A stretch of DNA of 64,000 bases from Balanoglossus misakiensis (lineage: Eukaryota; Hemichordata), in assembly GCA_040954595.2 (NCBI GenBank), contig CM082597.2:3162001-3226000 (forward strand), given 5' to 3'. Positions 27,773 to 38,907 of this stretch are shown one piece after another. The position numbers and the translations under genes were made by a program. Numbering within the stretch: the stretch's first letter is position 1; each line of letters begins with the position of its first letter. The notes below the pieces were generated by a model. It saw only the letters and a program-made list of their open reading frames with translations. It was not told the DNA's origin and ran no database searches.

Positions 27773-30700
27773 ATGTCCCAGTCAAGGAAACCTCCCAACA
27801 AACCACCATCCGAAGGCAGTAATCACAGTATAGAGTTTGTGGCATTACCCGAAGGCACAGGACTCAAACCTAAGTTGGATTCCATATTTGCAGAAGTGCA
27901 AGCAAGTCTGCCGTCCATAGATTTTGATCTTTCTGATGTGAGTATGAAATGTCTGGTGATTCCAAACAGTAAATCATGGTACAACTGATCAAGAAATCAG
28001 TTGTAAAGAACCCTGATGAAAAGTTACATTATGGTCTCAATATGGCATGTATAAGTGATGAGCTTTTCTGATTGTGTTAATGTACAGTACAGACCTGAAC
28101 TTAGTTTCTAACTGGCCTGCATAGATCATAGTAGTACAGGCTACAATGACAAAAGCTATGGAAACAACCGTGGCAATTGGGTCAACCAAGTGTTGGCCAA
28201 GTATTAGCCAAAAGTACACTCTGTATGTACTGTAGTAGACAACTGTGCAAATTCTAATCATTTTCAGGCAAGTTCAGATGAAGAAGAGATATCCATCTTC
28301 AACCGGTCACTGAAGTCTCCTCCAGCTGAGGTAGATACCCAGAGTGACAGCGATGACTCCTCAGGAGAACAGACGCCAACCTTGCCTCCGCCGTCAAATG
28401 ATGACGTTGCAAATTTCTCTCAAAGCTGGTCCGACTTGTTGAATACAGACAAGAATGGACCGGGAAATACGGCCGGCCAGGAATTCACGCAGACGTGGGG
28501 AGACGTGGCCAACACAGGCTCGAAAGAACAGGAAACCCAGAAAGCAAACCATTCTACGAGCAACACCGATGCTTCTACTATCGCAACGCAAACCGAAGAA
28601 GACAAGGAATCAATTGACGAGGACAAAGATGATAATGTTCGCGAAAAAGACTTGAAAATCCGGACGGATGACAACAAGAACACTACTCAGGGAGAAGCAA
28701 AACAGAAAGAAAATCTGTTGAACTCGTCCTTGCTGTATTCGGACTATCTACCGACCCAGACTCCCTCTTTATCTATGCAAATGATTGATCAGATAGATCT
28801 GGATGGCCTCTTGGAAGTGGTTGATCAGGAGAAGGGGTCGTCTGAAGCGGTGCAGGACTCCAAGGAGTTGGAAAAACTGTTTGATGGAGACGGCGACGGC
28901 TTACAGGCAAAGCCTGGTGAGTGGGTCTTGTCACACAGTGGTAAAGCAAACCATACAAGGATATTAATTTTCCGATCCAAGGCGTTAAGCCAATGTGATT
29001 CAAAAGCAGGGTCCATATGCTGAAGTTCTGGAAGTTGACACCTCTCCTGGGATATTCCTGAAAGTTTTTGACCTCAGACATTCCAGGAGAAAATCTCATG
29101 GAATGTCCCGGAATTTTCTAATAGTATTTATTTTCTTTCATTTACTTTTGGGAATAAACTTATTATTATGATTGTCATAATGCTTAATTCCCACAGCAAG
29201 TTCTGACAACTCCACCTTGATGGACAAACTGGCACAGCTCTGCTTACAGCAGTCAGGTGGCAACATCACAGCCAACCAGCTTCAGCACACGGTCGAATCA
29301 AAGAGGGTCATCAAGCAAGCGTGGGTTGATGATGACACCAAGCCCAAGGCAGCTTCAGGGGATGCTCCAGCAGGTCAAAGGTGAGAACTGGATCCTGCCA
29401 GCTATCCTTGTCAGTCACCAGTGTGCCCTATAACAAATATAACTTTAAAAGCTTTGAGTCAATTTGAGGATTTCCAAAAATTTCTCTATACCTTTGCATG
29501 TAGTGTGGAAAAATTTTCTTGAGTCACCAGTGAGTTTGTTGAGTCATTGGCGCGTCATATAGGCTTAGAGGGCACACTGCTTTTCACTACCAGGAGCTAC
29601 TTTGAAATGCTTTGATTTTGAGATTTTGAAAATTAATATAGCGTATGTATGTACATTAAATGTTTACAGAACAAACTCAGCAAGAGAATCTTCGGTTAGT
29701 GGTGATCTGGAAACACACTTGCCGTCCAAAGCAGAGAAACCGGAAGAAAAAGAAACAGTTTTCTTGGATCTCAGAGACTTTGACCTGAAGAAACAAAAAC
29801 AGGTGAATTGAATAGAAATGCCTTTTGAAGGAAGGGGGGTGGGGGGGTTGGAGTTCCCGTTAGAGGAGGAACACTAAATAAATATGTGGCTCTATTTCCA
29901 TGTTAAATGTATTTTAGATATCATCTATTGTGGTGATAATCCTGGTTTTCCTTTCTTGACTGCAGGCGGCCGGTGTTGATGCAATACACAGAATCCTCGG
30001 CATACAGAAAGACACCAGTGATGATGTTTCGGATGAGGGCAGCGACGACGACATGTCGTCATGGCACCAGCAGAGACGGCAGATCAGGAACACCATCAGC
30101 AGTGGTATGACCCCCACGGATGACATGTGGGGGTCGGGGAATAGACGTGTGGCGTACAAACCTACCAGGTGAGGCAAGGGTTGAAGAATTCAGAAAAACA
30201 GACAGGGGTTGAGAGGCAGAGAAAGATGGACCTGAAATGATCAATTACTGGTATACCAAAGGAGACACCCCTCTTGCCATAATATACAATTTTTTTCGCA
30301 AAAGTCAGCGATGATATAACAACACATTACCAGTACTGCAATGCATGTGCATGTGTAATTATCATGATGGAAGCAGAACATTTTCAAAACTATGTGCATT
30401 TTATTCTTCCACCTTCAGAAAAGTCACGAAGATGCGAAAAAGTGAGCTGTTCAGTCTGCAGAATATAGAACTCACCAACTCCGTCCAAAACAAAGCAGAT
30501 GAAAATGTAAGTACTCAGACCCATGGCAGATCTAAGATTAATTCTTTCACCGCTGTTGCCCTCTTTGGAGGTCCAACTTTACCATAGAAAACAATTTCTA
30601 ACCCTGTCCTGTGTGTCCTCTATCATTGTTCTCGTAGAAAGCTGACACAATTCTAAATATAGAACCAGTAAAACCCTCCCAGCCCACACCAACCAAAGAA

Positions 30701-33700
30701 GAGTCTCTCAAGAAAGACTTGAAGGACAAGGAGAAGCAGCGAGACAAAGAGAAACAGAAAAAAGCTGAGGCCGCCAAGAAACTTCGCGAGCAGAGAGAGC
30801 ACGAGAGACAGTCAAGAGTGCGACTGCAGAGACAGTTGGAGACTCTAAAACCCAGGAGTTCAGTGTCCGGCAGACACGCGGCAGCTGACAGCACTCCGAC
30901 TATATTTGATTTGGTGAGTCCCGAAAAAAAAGATAGATGATTGGTTAAAGGTATACAGTCACTGCTAATTTGAAAATCCCCATATGTGATCAAAGGGCGT
31001 GACTAAGTCTTCGAATGACCATGTGGTGGTGCACTTTTTTTTTCTTGTGTGTCACCCACTGATAATCTGTGACTGGCTTAATGATGAATGTGTACCTTTA
31101 ATTGCCATCACCCAGACGATTGATTCAGACAAAGGATTATTTTCCGATTTGATACTCTTAGCTCTTACCTTTGAATGAATTTTTTTCTCTCTCTCTCTCT
31201 CTCTCTCTCACAGGAGGCTTCATACGAGCCAGCACCACAGACCCTACCGCCAATCCTGACCTCCGAGCAGGAATGCCTTCTGTTGACCATTCACTTGTCC
31301 AGCAACGGAGACGTGCTGGCCCACCGCAGCAGTGGGAACCGGAAAGTGGACAACACCACGGGAATCTCCGCCACGCACGCCGTGCTCTTGACGTGGCTGC
31401 TGTCGCTGGTGCCCGAGAACTTCGACTTCTTGCAGAAGGAGACGCCGTCCGCCGCGCCGCAGAAGGTGGAACTGCGGTCGACGGAAGCGCCGTTCTGTGT
31501 CGTCGGGCTGCAGCAGCTCTGGCAGGAGAATTTCCTATCTCTGGCGGTGGCGGTCACGCCGAGGGATAACGCCGTGATCAAGACCACGGCCACGAAGAAG
31601 AAATCCCGAATGCGAGACGAGTTCAAGGATAGCTCCCCGTTCCAGCAGAGCGTCGCAAAGTTCCTCTCCACTAACACGATTCACACGGTCTGTCCGTGGT
31701 TGCAAGGCTTATTTGCATACGAGGTCGGGGGCAAAGGTCAGGTGCCGAAGTCGGCGACGGCTGACAATACAGGAGTTCAGGCTGATGGTTCGTACAGACC
31801 GACACTGCCGGCTGTGACAACGAAACCGCTGTCTACGTTTATCTCGCAAAACCGGGACCCCCAGGCAGTAACAAATACCTTCGGGTCGTCTGTAGGATTC
31901 TTCTGGCAGACAGTCGACTGTGAGGAAAATTTACATGAGCAAGATGTGTGCGAAGAGTACAATGGCGATGCTGATATCCAGAATACGTTGAGTTTGATAT
32001 ATAAACATATCTATCGCAACCCGTACGCCATGATGGGCGTTTTGTACAGGGTGGTCCAAGAAGGCTTAGACCTTGCCGGTATTAGGGTGCTGTACCCGAC
32101 GGGGAACTTTATCCCGAATGTCCATTCAGCGGTCAGTGTCAACGAGAAGAAGCCGGCCGGGGAATCGGAGCATCCGCTGGACAGCGATCTGCAGACCATG
32201 AACACTGTTGGCGCTATCTTGGCCTTGGCGCTGCGAGGTCACCGCGCGAGGAGCAAGTGGCTGGACGCGGTCGGGCCCTCGGATCCCCAGCTGGCCCGGC
32301 GCACCGACCCGAACTCCCTGTGCGCCAAGTACGGCGGGGAATCGCGCGACGAGGTCTGGCTGTTCTGTCCGCGCAACCCGGCGAGGATCAACTCGGAGCT
32401 GGCGCGCTGGTTCGGGGGTCGCGTCCCGCCGAGCGGTGTGATCGACGTCGGCGTGACCAATCCCTCGAGTCCGAACAGAAAGAAATCGAAGAAGGCTCAC
32501 CCACAGGACGACCAAACCCTGGACACGGAATCGACGCATTCCCTCACGAGTCGACGCCCACCAGCGACGTTGACCGCGTCCACGGAGGGCGACGTCTTCC
32601 TGACTGTGTCGGCCCTTGTTCCGACGCAGTGCATCGGTGTCATCGTCGCTGAATGCCAGAACAGGGGATTTCAACTCCGAGGAATTCGTCGGGTCAGACT
32701 TAGTGTGAGGAGAGCTAATAACATGGGTAAGGACCACTGCATGGCATCAACATTTTTTACAGTCAAACAATTTGCAAGTCCAAATTCATGCAATCTTGTT
32801 TGATTCATATCTTGAACTTTGCATTATCAAACATAATCTTTCGACTTCATTCGTAATTGAAAACCTACATGACATATTGTGTCTCTGTGTGCCTGTATTG
32901 ATTTGTACATGTGCTAGCCATGTGTATTTTATCTGTGGCTGTGTACAGATATTGATGACACGGTACAGTCCAACTCTATCTGTTGTGTTTCAACTGTTTG
33001 GTGACCATAGCAAAATCTGCTTTGATCTTTCTACAGGTATTATGGGCACCCAGCTGTCTGCTTTCTGCCCAGTGGCCTTTCCCATTCCCACATCACCCAA
33101 AAACCTGGAAGACGCCATCCAGGAGCAGTTGATGAGCGGTCCCAGTGCTTCTCGTCAGCCGCCAAGACCCGGAACCATCCTTCTGCTGAGGAAAGAAAAT
33201 GCCACTCATCTTGTGCATTCCCTCATCGAAGCCTTGATGGTCAAATTATCACTGCTGGGTATGTAAGCAGATTTTTTTTTATAGGGGCAAAATCTCTCTC
33301 TCTCTGCCCTTTTCCCATTAATTAATGTGATACAAGACATCGTTTATGTTATTCTACATGTGGATATACCAAGTCCATTACTTTAGCCCACAGCAAAATC
33401 ACACAGCTAAATTGTTTTATCTCATTTTCTACTGCAGGATTGCTTGGTGAGATACAACACAGCCACGACGACCAGGTGAAATCCTGCCACTGTTTCCACG
33501 CCACGCCCTTCAGCGACAGCCTGCTGCAGACGCTGGGCGGAGACTTCTGCCACACCCCGCACCACGAGACCCGATCGGCCATGGCCGCCGCGTCGGGTTA
33601 CTTCTACTCCAGTGCCGAGCTGGAACAGGTGGTCGTGATCACATTGACTGGTGTGCCCACCATGAAGAGTATCGGTAACACCCTGGGTAAAATCCTGGGT

Positions 33701-36700
33701 GTGACGGATCAGGTAAGCTATTGCCCTTAACCCTCTCACCTCAATGGTTTGGCCCAAATCCATTGTTTTCTATGGTAGAGTTGGACCCCTGTAGAGGGAA
33801 CTGGGGTGAAACGGGTAAATGAAAACTTTCATAAGAATGGATACTTACCAGCAAAACATCATTATACATCTAGTGCTTCTTCATAATAAAAAAAATATAA
33901 AGCAAATAGCAACATTGTGCCAGTCAACTGGCTGTAATAAAAGTGTAAGGGTTATTTTCCTTGTCTGTTCCATGCATATCCTTGCTTGTGAAATTACTCA
34001 TATTGCACCAAAACTTAATGTTAATTTGGGTAGAGTATTCAGTATACAGCATAACCATATCCAGTCATTTGGTTTACCATGTGCATGTTTTAATGCCAAT
34101 GGTCATATGTGTTTTGCAGGCGGGTGATACTACAGCTGATCTAGAATTGCTGGGCGTCAAGTGGTTGCCGGTGTTGTCCACGGCCCAGGCCAAAGAGATC
34201 ACTCCGTTCGAAGTCGGCGACAAACACTGGCACGCCAGCATTCGGACGTTGATGTCGTCGCCCACGCTCCTCTGCGTCCTGCGCGGCATCAACGCCTTCC
34301 AGAAGCTGCAGTCCGTCTTGAAGATCCCCAAGTCGGTCACGGGCACCACGCTGCGCGGCGCCCCGCTGACCACCCTGATGTCGCCGTCGGCCGAGGTCGC
34401 CTACCGCCAGGCGGCGCTCTTCTTCAACTCCCGGGAGCTGTTCGCCGACCCGACCGTCCGTGCCAACCTCCGGTATCTTCCCCCCGTGCGCACGGGCCAC
34501 ATCGTGACTCCGGGGACCCCGGGAAGTCCGACGGACTACTGGACCAACGACGACGGGCCGGTCGGCAAACCCAACAAGAGTAAAGGCCATCGAGGCAGGC
34601 ACAGGGCAACTAACATCGTCTATGTTGAGGAAGCCATCTTTGATACAATGCTCTCGGGTAATTATATGCATGTATTGTAACCCCACTGTGGAGCAAACTT
34701 ATGAAAAAAAAAGCTTTTTTTGTCTCTACCAAGAATCAAAAGCTGGTGTGAGTTATGAAGAAATTACATTGCAACTGCACAAAATGTAACACTAAAAAGA
34801 TCATTACCATACTTCATAATGGCCATTTTCGCACTATTTTCCTTCAGGCCCAAGACCACTGACTACATTACTTGTCATAAAACCAGACGCGTTCCAGCGC
34901 CACCTGGGTAAAATTCTGAAGCGTGTCTGCCAGGAATCGTTCAATGTGGTGGCTATGAGATTAGAAATGTTGTCGGCTGACGAAGCCAAAGTATTAGTAC
35001 CACCCTGTGACATGCAGGTAAGCTCATAGAATATGACACATCGAATATTGAATTAATGTTGAACCACTGTGAACTTTTCATAATTTACTTACTTCTGTAA
35101 GCTGAATTTGGAAAATTGTCAATACAATACATGTATGACTTTTGTCTTTACTTCAGAATGAGATATTGTGCAATATGCACGTTGATTACTTGACGTCCGC
35201 CCCAGTCCTGATACTCTGTCTACAGCGAGAGAACGCGGTAAAGAAACTCTTGGATCTGATTGGTCCAGTCGACCCACAAGCGGCCAAGAAAACCAATCAG
35301 TTTCTTTGGAGGAGTCTGTTTGGTGTTGACCCAGTCACCAATGGTCTTCATGGTATGATTTTTTAACACGGAGTTATTGCAAAATTTATTCCAGCAAAGG
35401 CTCTTCTTATGTCTGTCATCATACATATTACATGTAGTATACCAGTGTTCTTACAATCCTTGGAGTGGTGGTCGGTATTTAATATTCACAAACTTATTAA
35501 TATTCATAACCTCATTAATATTTTTTTTATTGTTACCAGCCTCTTTCAGCTACAGTGCATCTGTCATGGAACAGAAACTTTTCTTCCCAAATGGTCTGTG
35601 TTGTTTGGAGACGCCCGATCTGAAGGCAGAGAAGGTAAGATTTAGGTCAGAGCCATGTTGATGACATGCAGACAGATGTGTAAAACGATTGTACAGGTCT
35701 GTTAAATTATAATATAAATCCTAGCATTATATCTTGATGGCTTACAGTGGTGAGAGATTGATTGGAAATGTCTAATATCAAGACTTTCCTCCACAGATCA
35801 CCTCTCCTGCGCATGATCCTATCATTGACAATGGTTTACACAACAAGTACAAGTTTATATTGAAGGACACTTCAAGAGATGGTCATTCCTCTTCTAGTGT
35901 GTCTCAGTCGAGTTCTTCGTCAAGTACAAGGAGTATGGGTAAGGAAATAATTGAGAACATTCCTACATGTTACTGCATTTATTTACACCCCTGTGCAGAT
36001 GGACTCAATCACAAGATTGCTTTAATTGAATTTGGCATATTACCGCCACAGTTGTCACATTACGAAAGTCCTAAATAGTCATTTGTTGAATGAAGGTGCT
36101 GGCTTTTTGCTGAAGTCACAAAGTTGATGCTGTAGGGTTTCTGTGCATGTAAAACTTCTTAAAGGGGTATACGTACAGTTGAAAGGCCATGTCTAAGTAT
36201 TCTGGTAATAACTATAGCCATCCAAGGTGATCGGGTAGATGCCCACTCTTCTGTAGTGACTGTACTTGAAATACTCTTGTTTCTTCGCCAGGTACGAGTA
36301 CGAGCAGCCTGGACCTGTCCCCCATCCACACATCCCTGTGTCAAACCAACTGCCTGGTCGTCATGCCCCAGCTGCAGATGTCCACAGCCAGGAATAAGAA
36401 ACAAGGCTATGTACAGCTGATCGACGGTCTCACAGCCCTCGGATTTGACATTGTAGCCATAAGGATGGTGTGGTTCACTCCCCAGCAGGCGCGACATTTT
36501 GTTTCCATGACATCCACACCGAACCCTCACATGGTGAGTGGTAATTCACCCTCTGATTGTCATTTTTGTCATTTTGCCCCATTTTCACGTGTACATTTGG
36601 GGATGGTAAATTGTAATGGTTATTTTTGTTCAGTTTCTGTTCATTGTTTATATCATTTGGATTTTCAATTCCTCTTCCCAGGCTGAAGTGCTTTGCCAAG

Positions 36701-37326
36701 GACCGTGTATTGTAATAGCAGTACAGAGAGACAATGCCATTACTTGCTTCGATCAGCTACTTACCAGGTACAGTACAACTCAGTCTATTTACAGACCATT
36801 GCTCCTTTTCCAACTGGTTAACATAATAGGCCAGTAAGACTGTCTGCCATGTAAGAACATATCAGAAAACAAAATAAGAGAACACGAAAATTAATCCTCG
36901 CAAAACAGCTGCCTCTGTTGATATCGCATAAATTTCCTGTCGCACAAATAACCCATTTTACAGTATACGTTCTGATGTGTCCCATTCGCTTTGTGTTTTC
37001 AGTCCATACCAGGGTGACTCTTTGCTGATGAAGTATGGTCAGCTTATCATGAGAGCTAAGAATGTTCCCCAGGTACAGTAAAGGAAACATTACCTTCTAC
37101 ATATGACCATATATGTTTAAAAACTATGTCCATGGTGCACATTTTTCTACATGTGGTCACCGAAGTAAAAAAAAATTGATTCACACTAAAATACATCGAG
37201 TGATCTTGTCCTGTTCACAAATTAAAGTAAGTGTTGTCCTGTCTATTTCAGGCGTCCAGATTCCTGGAGTTCTTCTTCGACAAACTGATGCCAAACAGTC
37301 AGGGCGAGTTCGTACTGGCCAAGTAA
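27773..37326 (+). CDS. DNAAF8: DNAAF8-type axonemal dynein assembly factor with NDK-like C-terminal extension
   Basis: Nineteen exons (27773-27937, 28268-28916, 29197-29380, 29670-29802, 29966-30168, 30419-30506, 30638-30913, 31214-32726, 33037-33258, 33438-33712, 34120-34657, 34848-35017, 35157-35352, 35540-35634, 35797-35938, 36292-36533, 36682-36767, 37003-37072, 37252-37326) give 1773 residues in one frame. The N-terminal third resembles human DNAAF8/C16orf71: LDSIFAEVQASLPSIDFD with SSDEEEISIF, LMDKLAQLCLQQS, VFLDLRDFDL, then an acidic Asp/Ser run. A Lys/Glu-rich helix follows (exon 7). From exon 8 on, repeated segments match nucleoside diphosphate kinases: LLVIKPDAFQRHLGKILKRV, VGPSDPQLARRTDPNSL, IGPVDPQAAKK, LFGVDPVTNGLHAS, LFFPNG. 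Ciliary dynein assembly is inferred from DNAAF8; NDK catalysis is doubtful. Confidence 0.87.
29431..29548 (-). repeat. Dispersed repeat C, copy 2 (inverted)
   Basis: Reverse complement of the 27570-27690 repeat, with conserved blocks TTTGAGTCAATTTGAGGATTT and CACCAGTGAGTTTGTTGAGTC trimmed at their ends. It lies in intron 3 of the DNAAF8-type gene, so the pair brackets the first three coding exons in inverted orientation. Confidence 0.75.
30538..30595 (+). mobile_element. Palindromic TTAA element, family A, copy 3 (truncated)
   Basis: Keeps the left part only: TTCTTTCACCGCTGTTGCCC, GAGGTCCAACTTTACC and ATAGAAAACAAT, then diverges. Lies in intron 6 of the DNAAF8-type gene. Confidence 0.6.
30945..31101 (-). 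mobile_element. Palindromic TTAA element, family B, copy 2
   Basis: Left end TTAAAGGTATACAGTCAC; right end GTGTACCTTTAA. Its reverse complement aligns with copy 1 at 18156-18338 through CAGTCACAGATTATCAGTGG and CACACAAG/A-rich sequence. Lies in intron 7 of the DNAAF8-type gene, starting about 30 bases after the exon 7 donor. Confidence 0.7.
31184..31210 (+). repeat. (CT)n polypyrimidine tract before an acceptor
   Basis: A CT dinucleotide run directly precedes CACAG at 31209-31213, the acceptor of the large exon 8 of the DNAAF8-type gene. It serves as, or has expanded from, the polypyrimidine tract. Confidence 0.85.
33728..33818 (-). mobile_element. Palindromic TTAA element, family A, copy 4 (inverted)
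   Basis: Reads TTAACCCTCTCACC at the left and GGGGTGAAACGGGTAAA at the right; the inner ATTGTTTTCTATGGTAGAGT is the reverse complement of the other copies. Lies in intron 10 of the DNAAF8-type gene, 15 bases after the exon 10 donor. Confidence 0.75.
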
Positions 37327-38067
37327 ACCCATGCTGTGTCTGCCATGCAGGGTGACACCAAAACTTACCATTATATAGGTGCCACAAATTAATATTCCAA
37401 AAGCAGTGGATTTACACCAAAAAACTTTTCCGATTCACATCACCATAAACTGTACTTACCTTATGCTTAACAGATACCCATCCGCTGTGTAGCTGTTTTC
37501 AACCACTGTATATTGATTTTTTTTTTCAAGCAAGGATGGGGTCTTTAACCCTAAATGAATTTTTTCTCTCTGTAAATATTGTATGTAAATTGGCGTTCAA
37601 TTGGTCAGCATTGTTTTATAAATATGTATTTAATTATAAGACAATTTATTCACCCTCATACAAATGTACAGATCCTTTGTGGTCCCATTCCATCCAATAT
37701 ATCAATTCCATCCAATTGCAAAACTTGAGTGATATTTACCTACTCTTCTGCGGCAATACCTGAACAAATATGTATGTTTTGCTAATTAAATGAAGACATT
37801 ATTTTATGAAATCCTCATGGGTAAAATTGTACATTTAAATTTTCTATAAAACCAATTTTGATACATATTCCAGTTCGTATTTTTTTATAGTTTATATGCC
37901 CTCAGTAATTAAATCTAACTTCAGAAACAAAGCAAATGCTTTGTTCTGTAGAAAACTTATGTAACTTTTACGTTTGAATGAATTTGTATATACAAATGTT
38001 GTGAAAACTTTTTTTAGCCTGTACAGTGTAATTAATAGCTGTACCTCTTTTTGAATGTTTTGAATGA

Positions 38068-38167
38068 AATTTGTTTGTGAACTAATGTTATAGTTGTGAC
38101 TGTTTTGAACAAGTATAAAATTTGTTTGTGAACTAATGTTATAGTTGTGACTGTTTTGAACAAGTAT
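38068..38167 (+). repeat. Two-copy tandem duplication, 50-base unit
   Basis: The unit beginning AAATTTGTTTGTGAACTAATG and ending TTTTGAACAAGTAT is repeated almost without change, in the likely 3' UTR of the DNAAF8-type gene. Near-identity points to a recent event. Confidence 0.92.
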
Positions 38168-38283
38168 CAGGTGGTACATTCAAACTTCAAGGCTTTTTAT
38201 ATCCTGGAATTGATATTGTTATATGACTATTGTTTTCTGCATAGCCCAGTGTTCTTTTGTTATCATCACCATTGTAAAAGAGC

Positions 38284-38289
38284 AATAAA
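38284..38289 (+). other. Likely polyadenylation signal of the DNAAF8-type gene
   Basis: AATAAA about 960 bases after the stop, before the next gene's start. Distance fits a long 3' UTR. Confidence 0.4.
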
Positions 38290-38907
38290 ATCACAAAGAT
38301 TTATGAGGGAATCATAGTTTTACTATTTCCCTTAATAAGTAAGCCTGACATTCCCAGTTATACACATTTTCATGTTATTCTTTACTATCAATCACGTGAT
38401 CTGACCATGTGACCCATGGCGTTGTCATTTCCAGGTGACGGGCAAGCAATATTTGAATATCATTTCAAATAAGTACCTTTACATGTAGTCTCCAGGGGGA
38501 GCTTAGTCCAACTTAAGTATTGAAAATGCCTTTATACTTGTATTACCAGTAAAAGGCCGACGAATTGTCCTAAGGAAATCAGCGAGTCATATTACACTTT
38601 TTAGAGTATTCATAACACCTTTTGCTTGCCTTGTGAAATGCAAAGGTGCCAATAACGGCTATGATATGACTATCGCACATTTATAAACGTATCATTTTAC
38701 AACTCTTCTGGGTCTCATAATCTTTCTATTGGCACTTTGCAACAGAATTGGAAATTTAATAGCAGAAAAAAAAAAACATTCCCACGCCAAGATTTCATTG
38801 GAGACGGCTTAAACGCGTTGATGACTAATTGCAGGTAAAACCGAGGAAGGCTAGGACATTTGAATTCACAGTGAAGCGTGGAAGAGTCTCTGAAAACACT
38901 TATCTAA

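Larger units (their letters stand above)
37327..38907. other. DNAAF8 3' UTR and gap to lectin gene 1
   Basis: AT-rich. It holds a 50-base tandem duplication (38068-38167), an AATAAA (38284) and then the promoter side of the lectin gene. No coding region is supported. Confidence 0.6.

Noticed and set aside
31171-34583. Several long alternative frames across DNAAF8 exons 8 and 11
   Set aside because: High GC in these exons removes stop codons in other frames; only the frame that carries on through the splice sites has NDK-like similarity.
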